A DNA stretch of 64,000 nt. Origin: an uncultured Marinifilum sp. (GTDB lineage: Bacteria > Bacteroidota > Bacteroidia > Bacteroidales > Marinifilaceae). The DNA is taken from assembly GCF_963677195.1 (NCBI RefSeq), contig NZ_OY781918.1, positions 2,716,923 through 2,780,922 on the forward strand, written 5' to 3'. Below are positions 34,964 through 42,392 of the stretch, in pieces; positions within the stretch are counted from its first letter, which is position 1; each line of letters starts with the position of its first letter. The notes under the pieces were generated by a model. The model worked only from the letters and a program-made list of their open reading frames with translations, was not told the origin of the DNA and searched no databases. A program made the position numbers and the translations under genes.

Positions 34964-35761
34964 TTATTTTTCAATTTTTTCAAATGAAGAAACGATTCCT
35001 TTAATTAAAGAAGAGGAAAATCCTTGATGTTCCATTTCGTTTAATCCAACAATTGTACATCCTTTGGGAGTGGTAACTTTGTCTATCTCCGATTCGGGAT
35101 GATCATTGTTTTTTTGAAGCATTTCTGCAGCACCTTTAACGGTTTGCGATACAATTTGTTTTGCTGTGTTGGCATCGAAACCAATTTGTATTCCACCCTG
35201 AATCATGGCACGAATAAATCGGAAAACAAAGGCTATACCACAAGCTCCTAAAATGGTTGCTGCCTCCATTAATTCTTCATTAATAATTAAACTTTCCCCT
35301 ATAGCATCAAAAATAGATTTTACTTTTTGTGTTTGTTCCTGATTGCAATTTTTACCGCATATACAAGTTACAGATTCACCAATATTAGCTGCAATATTTG
35401 GCATTGCTCTAAAAACAGGATATTTATGATCTAACATTTCGGAAATTTCTACAGTTCCTAATCCAGTTGCCAAAGAAACAATAATGTGCTGTCCTTCTAT
35501 TAATGCAGGTTTTATTTCCTTAATAATTTTAGAAACATTGTAAGGCTTAACTGCAATTAATACAATATTCGATTTGCTAACAGCTTTTAAGTTATCAGAA
35601 GTAATTCTTGCTCCAGCAATTTCTAAATCTTCAATTAAGGAAAGTTTGCGCCTTGTAGCAATTATATTTTCTGAAGTAAAATTTTCATTTTTTATTAAAC
35701 CTTTGGCAATTGATTTCCCCAGATTTCCACAACCAATAACACTAATTTTTTCGTTTTTCAT
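34964..35761 (-). CDS. proC: Pyrroline-5-carboxylate reductase
   Basis: The last step of proline synthesis: NAD(P)H reduction of pyrroline-5-carboxylate. The Rossmann motif VIGCGNLGKSIAKGL is at the N-terminus. IVLIAVKPYNV and the VFRAMPNIAANIGES motif follow, and the C-terminal helical dimerisation domain contains TTPKGCTIVGLNEME, the family signature (usually with TxGLxxLE). The start at 35761 (MKNEKISVIG) fits the family; the frame extends 24 codons further without conserved sequence. At 265 aa the length is normal. It is a single gene, divergent from the lacI-type operon. Confidence 0.94.
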   Translation of the reverse strand: MKNEKISVIGCGNLGKSIAKGLIKNENFTSENIIATRRKLSLIEDLEIAGARITSDNLKAVSKSNIVLIAVKPYNVSKIIKEIKPALIEGQHIIVSLATGLGTVEISEMLDHKYPVFRAMPNIAANIGESVTCICGKNCNQEQTQKVKSIFDAIGESLIINEELMEAATILGACGIAFVFRFIRAMIQGGIQIGFDANTAKQIVSQTVKGAAEMLQKNNDHPESEIDKVTTPKGCTIVGLNEMEHQGFSSSLIKGIVSSFEKIEK

Positions 35762-35997
35762 GTGTGTAAAATTATTATCCTGTAAATCTGTAAGTGGTGT
35801 GTTCTTAGTATTTAAAGAGCAATAAAAGTACAATTTTTCTTGCTTATGCGAACAAAATTAAGCCATAAGATATTATTTGTTTGATTTTATTGTTTAAATC
35901 AGATTTCTAGGTAATGCAATACTGTGAAAATTGAACTTGTATTAGTTGGAAGATTTATGTTCTGATTTGTTGTTTCGAAAAAATATAATACATTTGC

Positions 35998-36024
35998 TAA
36001 ATCGATTTACTAAACCGATTTAGT
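35998..36024 (+). promoter_or_regulatory. Twin LacI-family operator-like palindromes
   Basis: TAAATCGATTTA (35998-36009) is a perfect 12-bp palindrome with a central CG. It abuts ACTAAACCGATTTAGT (36009-36024), whose 6-bp arms ACTAAA/TTTAGT are perfect. Both have the CG-centred form bound by LacI-family repressors and end 15 bp before the lacI-type start codon, which suggests autoregulation of the operon. I did not find a second copy near the downstream PUL. Confidence 0.65.
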
Positions 36025-36038
36025 TAATACGGAAACCT

Positions 36039-37037
36039 TTGAAAAAGAAATCAATTAAAGATATTGCTCAAGAGCTTGGTTTGTCTAAGACTACCGTTTC
36101 TTTTGTTTTAAATAATAAAGGAGATGAGAAGAATATTAGTAAAAAAACACAAGAAAAGATTTTAGCTTACGTGCGTGAGGTTAATTATCAGCCAAACCAA
36201 ATTGCCAAAAGTTTAAAAAAAGGAACTACCAATACAATTGGGTATTTGGTGCCCGATATTTCTAATCCTTTTTATGCCAAAATAGGTCGCTTAATTGAGG
36301 ATTTATTAGCAAACAAGGGTTATCAACTTATTATTGGTAGCACCGATGAGAAGCAGAAAAAAGAGGATGCTCTTTTAAATATGTTTGTTAATCGTCAGGT
36401 TGATGGTTTAATATTGGCTTCTTGTTTTGAGAATTTGGGTATGCTAAAATCTTTAGCGGCTCAACGTTTTCCTATGGTGTTTTTCGATAGAGAAGAGCCT
36501 GATTTTTATGCGAATTATATTTTGGTAGAGAATAAAGAATCTATGCAATTGGCAGTTCAGAAGGTAATTGATAAGGGAGCTAATAAAATTGGACTTTTAT
36601 CTATTACCCCAAACGTATATTCTTTAAAACTTAGAATTGATGGTTACAAACAAGCTTTAGCCGATAATCAGATTGATGTAAATGATGATTTAATAAGGAT
36701 TGTAGACATTAACAATTTGAAGGAAAGTTCTAAAAATGAGTTAGAGTATTTAATGAAAGAAAAGGTGGATGCAGTGGTGTTTACCAATAATCAAATTACA
36801 GCTAATGCTATTTGGTTAATGAATGTAAATTATAGGGAACAGATTGGAGAAGTAAAGTTTGTGAGTTTTGATAATCTCGATTTGTTTGATTACTCATTGC
36901 CTGTGGTGACTTCTGTAGCTCAGCCCATTAGCGAAATAGCAAAATACTCTGTTGATATACTGTTAGAAGTTATGAAATTGACAGATATAATTAGTAAAAA
37001 AATAGTGTTGAAACCTAAATTAATAGAACGTTTATAA
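36039..37037 (+). CDS. LacI-family transcriptional regulator
   Basis: The N-terminal helix-turn-helix SIKDIAQELGLSKTTVSFVLNNKG, then hinge helix PNQIAKSLKKG, and a periplasmic-binding-protein-like effector domain (NTIGYLVPDISNPFYAKIGRLIE). The start is TTG at 36039, immediately before KKKSIKDIAQ, and no ATG is available at that point. At 332 aa the length is typical. It leads an operon with a sugar MFS transporter (12-bp gap) and a ROK kinase, so it most likely senses a sugar or sugar phosphate handled by them. Tandem palindromes just upstream are its probable binding sites. Confidence 0.92.
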   Translation: MKKKSIKDIAQELGLSKTTVSFVLNNKGDEKNISKKTQEKILAYVREVNYQPNQIAKSLKKGTTNTIGYLVPDISNPFYAKIGRLIEDLLANKGYQLIIGSTDEKQKKEDALLNMFVNRQVDGLILASCFENLGMLKSLAAQRFPMVFFDREEPDFYANYILVENKESMQLAVQKVIDKGANKIGLLSITPNVYSLKLRIDGYKQALADNQIDVNDDLIRIVDINNLKESSKNELEYLMKEKVDAVVFTNNQITANAIWLMNVNYREQIGEVKFVSFDNLDLFDYSLPVVTSVAQPISEIAKYSVDILLEVMKLTDIISKKIVLKPKLIERL

Positions 37038-37049
37038 TTAAGTTATTTT

Positions 37050-38207
37050 ATGAAAGAAAAAGCTTCGATAGGAAAAATACTCCCGGTAATGTTTGGTTTT
37101 TTTATTATGGGATTTGTTGATGTGGTTGGAATTGCCACTAATTACGTAAAAACCGATTTTCAGTTAAGTGATACAGTGGCCAATATTTTACCTGTAATGG
37201 TATTTTTATGGTTCCTGGTATTTTCTGTGCCAACAGGATTATTAATGAATAAGATTGGTAGAAAAAATACGGTAATGCTAAGTATGGCAATAACATTTAT
37301 AGCTATGCTAGTACCATTTGTAGCTTATAACTTTACTGTTGTTTTAATTGCTTTTGCTCTTCTGGGAATTGGAAATACAATTATTCAAGTTGCCTTAAAC
37401 CCTTTATTAACAAATGTTGTTTCTGGAGATAAGTTAGCAAGTAGTTTAACATTAGGTCAGTTTGTAAAAGCAATTGCGGCTTTTCTAGGACCTATTATTG
37501 CTGGTTTTGCTGCCGGAAGTTTGGGAAATTGGAAATTAATTTTTCCTCTTTATGCTGTAATTACAGTTGTTTCTACTATCTGGTTATGGTCTACATCAAT
37601 AAATAAAGAGCAATCTGAAGAGAAAAATGTGTCGATTATTAATTGCTTTGGTTTGTTAAAGGACCCTTATATTTTGGCATTTTTTATTGGTATTTTATTG
37701 GTAGTTGGAATTGATGTTGGATTAAATGTAACAATACCAAAATATCTAATGGAAAAATGTAGTATTCCTTTAGAACAGGCAGGATTAGGTATTAGCCTTT
37801 ATTTTGTTGCTCGTACTGTTGGAACATTCTTAGGGGCTATTATTTTAAGTAAATATTCTGCCTCTAAAATATTTATGTACAGTATTATATTGGGAGTATT
37901 TGGCTTTGTTGGAATGCTACTTGTAAGTAATCTTGTGTTGCTTTCTGTTTTCATTTTTGTAGTTGGTTTTGCTTGTGCAAATTTATTCTCAATTATATTT
38001 ACCTATGCACTTAAAAGACAACCAGAAAGAGCAAACGAGGTTTCAGGATTAATGATAATGGGAGTTTCGGGTGGTGCAATTGCACTATTTTTAGGTATGG
38101 TATCCGACGCAGTAGGAAGTCAGGCTGCTGGTATTGTTGTTTTACTAGTGTGCTTACTATACTATTTTTACCTGGGTAAATTATTTGCTAAAACTGATGC
38201 AAAATAG
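37050..38207 (+). CDS. MFS sugar transporter (FucP/NagP-like)
   Basis: About twelve membrane helices. Motifs include GLLMNKIGRKNTVML (MFS loop 2-3 signature) and GNTIIQVALNPLL, which resembles the fucose/glucose/N-acetylglucosamine permease branch of MFS. At 385 aa it is slightly short, but both six-helix halves seem complete. The position between a LacI regulator and a ROK kinase indicates uptake of a hexose or amino sugar into the cytoplasm; glucose, mannose and GlcNAc released by the neighbouring PUL are all plausible. The substrate is not determined by sequence. Confidence 0.88.
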   Translation: MKEKASIGKILPVMFGFFIMGFVDVVGIATNYVKTDFQLSDTVANILPVMVFLWFLVFSVPTGLLMNKIGRKNTVMLSMAITFIAMLVPFVAYNFTVVLIAFALLGIGNTIIQVALNPLLTNVVSGDKLASSLTLGQFVKAIAAFLGPIIAGFAAGSLGNWKLIFPLYAVITVVSTIWLWSTSINKEQSEEKNVSIINCFGLLKDPYILAFFIGILLVVGIDVGLNVTIPKYLMEKCSIPLEQAGLGISLYFVARTVGTFLGAIILSKYSASKIFMYSIILGVFGFVGMLLVSNLVLLSVFIFVVGFACANLFSIIFTYALKRQPERANEVSGLMIMGVSGGAIALFLGMVSDAVGSQAAGIVVLLVCLLYYFYLGKLFAKTDAK

Positions 38208-38227
38208 TTTATAGCATAAAATATAAA

Positions 38228-39328
38228 ATGATGAACATTTGGAGTGATAAAAGAGTTGTATTAACTCTCGATGCAGGAGGAACAAACTTTGTTTTTTCGG
38301 CAATAAAAAGTGGTGAAGAAATTATAGAACCTATTCGAAAAGCTTCTAATGCTGATTGCCTAGATCAGTGTTTGAAAAATGTAATTGATGGTTTTCAGGA
38401 GGTTTTAAATATATTAGAAGAAAAACCGGTAGCAATTAGCTTTGCATTTCCGGGTCCGGCCGATTATAAAAATGGAATTATTGGCGACTTACCTAATTTA
38501 CCCGCATTTAGAGGCGGTATTGCCTTAGGTCCAATGCTCGAGGAGCATTTTAATATGCCGGTTTTTATTAATAACGATGGCGATTTGTTTGCTTATGGCG
38601 AAGCTCTTGGAGGCGTTTTGCCCGAAATTAATAAACGTTTGGAATTAGCCAATAGTCCTAAAAGATATCGTAACCTTGTGGGTGTAACGCTTGGTACAGG
38701 TTTTGGAGGTGGACTGGTGCATAATGATGAGCTGTTTACAGGCGATAATTCTATTGCAACAGAGGTTTGGTTAACAAGCTCACGTGTGTTTCCAGAGCGC
38801 TTTGCCGAAGAGGGAATTAGTACTCGAGCTATTCAGCGTGAGTTTCTTGAACGTGCATCTAATAAATATGTTAATGAGTTAATGCCTAAAGATGTTTATG
38901 ATATTGCAATGGATGCTAATAATGCCGATCAAAAGGCTGCATTGGAGTCATTCAGGATTTTTGGAAAATGCTTAGGAGATAGTTTGGCCAATATTTTAAC
39001 GATTACCGATGGTATTGCTGTTTTTGGTGGAGGACTAACTGGTGCTCACGATTTATACATGCCTGCAGCTTTGGAGGAGATGAATGGTAAGTGCTACACA
39101 GCCACTGGTGAAGATCTTCCTCGTTTGGTACAGCAGGTTTACAATATCGATAATGAATCGGAATTTGTAGAATTTGCAGCCGATCAATCAAAAGAAATTG
39201 TAATTCCAGGTACTGATAAAACCATAAAATATGATCCAAATCCTAGATTAGCTGTTTGTTCCAGTAAGTTGGGCGCAAGTAAAGCTATTGGAATAGGTGC
39301 TTATGCGTTTGCATTAAAGAATTTGTAG
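38228..39328 (+). CDS. ROK-family sugar kinase, atypical (no CxCGxxGC zinc motif)
   Basis: ATP-dependent sugar kinase fold: phosphate motif LDAGGTNFVFS at the N-terminus, substrate/catalytic INNDGDLFAYGEALGG with the catalytic Asp in NND, and GVTLGTGFGGGLVHN. The usual ROK zinc-binding stretch (His followed by CxCGxxGC) is absent where it should appear after the GTGFGGG loop; the sequence there is DNSIATEVWLTSSRVF. The protein is also longer (366 aa) than most ROK kinases. It would phosphorylate the sugar imported by the upstream transporter. Fructokinase, glucokinase or mannokinase cannot be separated by eye. Confidence 0.85.
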   Translation: MMNIWSDKRVVLTLDAGGTNFVFSAIKSGEEIIEPIRKASNADCLDQCLKNVIDGFQEVLNILEEKPVAISFAFPGPADYKNGIIGDLPNLPAFRGGIALGPMLEEHFNMPVFINNDGDLFAYGEALGGVLPEINKRLELANSPKRYRNLVGVTLGTGFGGGLVHNDELFTGDNSIATEVWLTSSRVFPERFAEEGISTRAIQREFLERASNKYVNELMPKDVYDIAMDANNADQKAALESFRIFGKCLGDSLANILTITDGIAVFGGGLTGAHDLYMPAALEEMNGKCYTATGEDLPRLVQQVYNIDNESEFVEFAADQSKEIVIPGTDKTIKYDPNPRLAVCSSKLGASKAIGIGAYAFALKNL

Positions 39329-39414
39329 TAGTAGAGATTTCCAGATTGTGAACACAGGTATACTCTTTCTGGATTTCTTTAAATTTAGTAGAATAAATTA
39401 GTTAAAGATTAGCT

Positions 39415-39452
39415 AAAAAATCTCGATAGGTATTTCCTATCGGGATTTTTTT
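39415..39452. terminator. Bidirectional terminator between the ROK operon and the PUL regulator
   Basis: AAAAAATCTCGATAGG pairs with CCTATCGGGATTTTTT (one G-T) around TATT-type loop bases, with T- and A-runs at both ends. It separates two convergent units. Confidence 0.85.
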
Positions 39453-39462
39453 ATCTGTTAAA

Positions 39463-41982
39463 TTAATCTTTACTCACAATATTCTTAAAAGAGAATTGGT
39501 ATTCTTCGTTGTAAAATTTCTGATATAATTTTCTGTAATGCTCGAATGTTTCAATTGCCAAACTGTGTTTGCCTTGTTCAGAAAGAATACAACATTTTAC
39601 TTTAAGTGCTGTTTCATTCATTTCGTCAAACTCAAAAATAATATTTGCAAGTGATAGTTTTATCGATTTATCGATATTTGCTTGTGAAACTATATCCTCT
39701 AATGAGCTTACGATTTCTCCAGTGGTTTTGTCTTTAAAAGAATCTAACCACTCGGGAAAAATATCTCTTAGCATTGTGCCACGCTTAAGAATTTGTATAA
39801 TTATAGCCAGATTTTCTTGATTACCAGTTTCCTTAATTTCTTTAAATAGAATTTGAATATGATCTAAATCGCAAAATACTTCTTCAGGATAAATAATTTT
39901 CCAGTAATTATTATCAAATAAAACTTCTGTTCCCGATATATCTTCTAGTATGTCTCTAAGTTTTCTAATATTTACACCCCTGTTATTTTTGGCTTTATTT
40001 TCAGGTTTGTCGGGCCATAAATATTCCTGAATTCTTTTCGAAGATATACCTTTACCTCCGTTTAAAGTATTCAAAAGAATTAAAAGGAATAATTCTTTTA
40101 GCGTAGGGCTAAATCTGTAAGTAATTTCTTTCCCTTTTTTATCGTATACCTGAAATCCACCAAATAATAATATCGAATTTATTGTTGGTACTTTGTAATC
40201 AGAGAAAGTTATTTCTTCATGATCCGATATAGCTACAGGAAGTTGTATTTTTGATTTTACTCTTTTTCGGATATTTTTTCGAATAATAAATACTAAAATT
40301 AGAACACATATTCCCAAAAGAAAATAAAACAGTTTAACAGGCAAGGGTAATCCTATTCCATTAATATCAAAATCATTTTTACTTCCTGGCTCATAACTTA
40401 TACAGTATAAGTTAACTTCATATTTTTGTTCCTCAAGCTTATGCGAGGTTAAGGCAACCAATTTATTTTCACTTTTCCAGTAATATAAGTCTGTAAACGA
40501 TTCGATATCAAAAAAATTAAAGGGAATACTATCACCAATAAAAACTAATTTTGCTTCGTTAATATATCCTTTAACGGCTCTTAAATAAGTGTTTCGTTTA
40601 ATCGAAGGAAACATTAAAGTATAAAAACTACTATCATTTTTTGTAATTTTCATCGAGCTTACTGGCAGTTTTTGAAACTGTTCGTCGCATTCGTAATCCC
40701 AAACTTCTTTAATTGTTCGATTTTTAAAATCAATTTTATATAAATCGTAATAATATTCTTTTCCAAGTATCTGTTTGCCTATTGTATTTCCAAGTCCTCC
40801 AAATAAATAAGCAATTGTTGAATCTTGGTTGGCAAAGCCTAACGACGATAGATATCTGGGCTCTATTGTATCTCCTTTAAACTCTAGTTGTTTCCATTTT
40901 CTTTCTTTTTCGTTAAAAGATTGAATAATATTGTAGTAAGAGTAATAACCATATCCGCAAATAGTAGAAATTTCATTCGTTAAAGGATGTATAAATTTGT
41001 TGTGATGCCAATATTGAGGAACATCATCTATTGTGCATTCGATATTTCCATTCCAATGCTTTTGATCGGGATTATATCTTGAAAGTTTGTTTTTATTATA
41101 ACTATAAGTTGTAAGCTTAGAGTTTTTGTCGTAGATAATTTGTTGTGAACTTTCAAATACAGGATAACCAACATTGTTAGTTTCTTTGCTTAATAAGCCA
41201 GATTTTAAATTATAAGAATAGTATTTACCATCCATTAATACAAAATCTATATTTTCTTTTTCTTTATTATAGGCTATGGAAGGAACTCCATTAAAATTTA
41301 AAGTGCTTAGTTTTTCCCACTTTTTGTGATAATCAACAACCCAATCGGGGTTGTATAATTTTGCTGTGCGGCTCGAAAGTACATCACGTAAAATATCCTT
41401 ATCTGTTTTCTTAAAAGGCCATAAATGTTTTGGCGATCCATCAATTCTAATTGTTAAATCTTTTATTGATATTGAAGGAACTTCGTCATTGTAAAAACCA
41501 TATTTATTAACAACTCCTAAAGACATTGCAAAATCTGAATTCTCAGGGAATTGAATGGAAGATTGAAGCGTTTTATTTCCAAATTTCAGATTAATATTCT
41601 TATTAATCGCATCGATATGTATCTCAAAATCAACCCATCTGTTGTTTAATGTTTTTAGATCTTCAAGATTAAGGTGAAATTTTGTTTCACGTTTATTGTG
41701 AATAACGAATAAATCGGGAGAACGGAAGTTTACCTGAATTAAATTGTTGCTATTGCTTTCTTTAAGTGATAATATATTGCCATAATATGTATTGGTTTCA
41801 CGAAAGGAAATTTTAAAATGAATAGTAAATTCATTTGTGTAAGATATATTGTTTTGATGGGTTATATCTATTCCGGTTCTGTTTTCTTTGCTTACTTCAT
41901 TGGATTTGAAATAAATACCGTGATCGGCGTAAAGATCGGATATGAATAATAGTAGGATTATTAAGCAATTAATTAATCGCAT
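39463..41982 (-). CDS. Transmembrane SARP/BTAD-like regulator with LamG-like and kelch-like ectodomain
   Basis: A signal peptide (LINCLIILLLFISDLYA) starts the chosen 839-aa protein. Next come a concanavalin/LamG-like region (about 25-185; FTIHFKISF, RWVDFEIHID, DLTIRIDGSPKHLWPF) and kelch/galactose-oxidase-like repeats (about 215-540; TIAYLFGGLGN). One membrane helix follows (about 551-567, LFYFLLGICVLILVFII), then a basic stop-transfer. The cytoplasmic part has a winged helix (about 600-700: FSPTLKELFLLILL, SSKRIQEYLWPD, RGVNIRKLRDIL) and a BTAD-like helical domain to the end (LAIETFEHYRKLY). This is a one-protein path from glycan binding outside to DNA inside. It is divergent from susC and is the only regulator of the PUL in view. 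The start at 42030 would begin before the likely transcript start. Confidence 0.85.
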   Translation of the reverse strand: MRLINCLIILLLFISDLYADHGIYFKSNEVSKENRTGIDITHQNNISYTNEFTIHFKISFRETNTYYGNILSLKESNSNNLIQVNFRSPDLFVIHNKRETKFHLNLEDLKTLNNRWVDFEIHIDAINKNINLKFGNKTLQSSIQFPENSDFAMSLGVVNKYGFYNDEVPSISIKDLTIRIDGSPKHLWPFKKTDKDILRDVLSSRTAKLYNPDWVVDYHKKWEKLSTLNFNGVPSIAYNKEKENIDFVLMDGKYYSYNLKSGLLSKETNNVGYPVFESSQQIIYDKNSKLTTYSYNKNKLSRYNPDQKHWNGNIECTIDDVPQYWHHNKFIHPLTNEISTICGYGYYSYYNIIQSFNEKERKWKQLEFKGDTIEPRYLSSLGFANQDSTIAYLFGGLGNTIGKQILGKEYYYDLYKIDFKNRTIKEVWDYECDEQFQKLPVSSMKITKNDSSFYTLMFPSIKRNTYLRAVKGYINEAKLVFIGDSIPFNFFDIESFTDLYYWKSENKLVALTSHKLEEQKYEVNLYCISYEPGSKNDFDINGIGLPLPVKLFYFLLGICVLILVFIIRKNIRKRVKSKIQLPVAISDHEEITFSDYKVPTINSILLFGGFQVYDKKGKEITYRFSPTLKELFLLILLNTLNGGKGISSKRIQEYLWPDKPENKAKNNRGVNIRKLRDILEDISGTEVLFDNNYWKIIYPEEVFCDLDHIQILFKEIKETGNQENLAIIIQILKRGTMLRDIFPEWLDSFKDKTTGEIVSSLEDIVSQANIDKSIKLSLANIIFEFDEMNETALKVKCCILSEQGKHSLAIETFEHYRKLYQKFYNEEYQFSFKNIVSKD

Positions 41983-42027
41983 ATATAGATTAGAAGCTAG
42001 GTTAAAAATTAAATAGTTTAGATCTGT

Positions 42028-42035
42028 CAAATATA
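42028..42035 (-). promoter_or_regulatory. Probable -7 box for the membrane regulator gene
   Basis: The minus strand reads TATATTTG, 45 bp upstream of the ATG at 41982. No -33 element is clear. It supports the downstream start codon. Confidence 0.45.
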
Positions 42036-42265
42036 TTTAAATATAGCTAGACTATAAAGTATAGCAAAAAAAAATAGGAACTAATACTTAATATTTGTTG
42101 GCACTTATTAATACACAGATATTTTTAATTTATAACGATTGTGTAAAATCATTCTCATGTTATAAATAATTACTTCCATAAATACTATGGACAAAGAATA
42201 TTGTCGAAATGTTAAAAAATATTAAATGCCGCGTAAGGCGCTGTAAACTAAAGTATAGTAGCTGG

Positions 42266-42321
42266 ATTAATGCATTAGAATATCATGTTAATTCAATATT
42301 AATCGTGAATTAATACGTTTG
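42266..42321 (+). promoter_or_regulatory. Phased RTTAAT repeats and -7 box upstream of susC
   Basis: Hexamers ATTAAT (42266), GTTAAT (42287), ATTAAT (42298) and ATTAAT (42309) are spaced 21, 11 and 11 bp, one face of the helix. The last one runs into TACGTTTG (42314-42321), a match to the -7 consensus, about 70 bp before the susC ATG. There is no TTTG at -33, as expected for a promoter that needs an activator. The repeat geometry is like that of SARP-bound promoters. The rest of the 41983-42392 gap is AT-rich spacer with no other feature I can support. Confidence 0.6.
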
Positions 42322-42392
42322 CGCTAGTATTGCAGAGTAAAAAAAACTCACAAGATTTTTTTTGTTCATTGTATAATTAATAATTACTAACT

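Noticed and set aside
39003-39239. Antisense frame inside the ROK kinase gene
   Set aside because: A shadow of a well-supported coding sequence with no protein features. The same applies to antisense frames in susC, GH92, GH65 and GH97.
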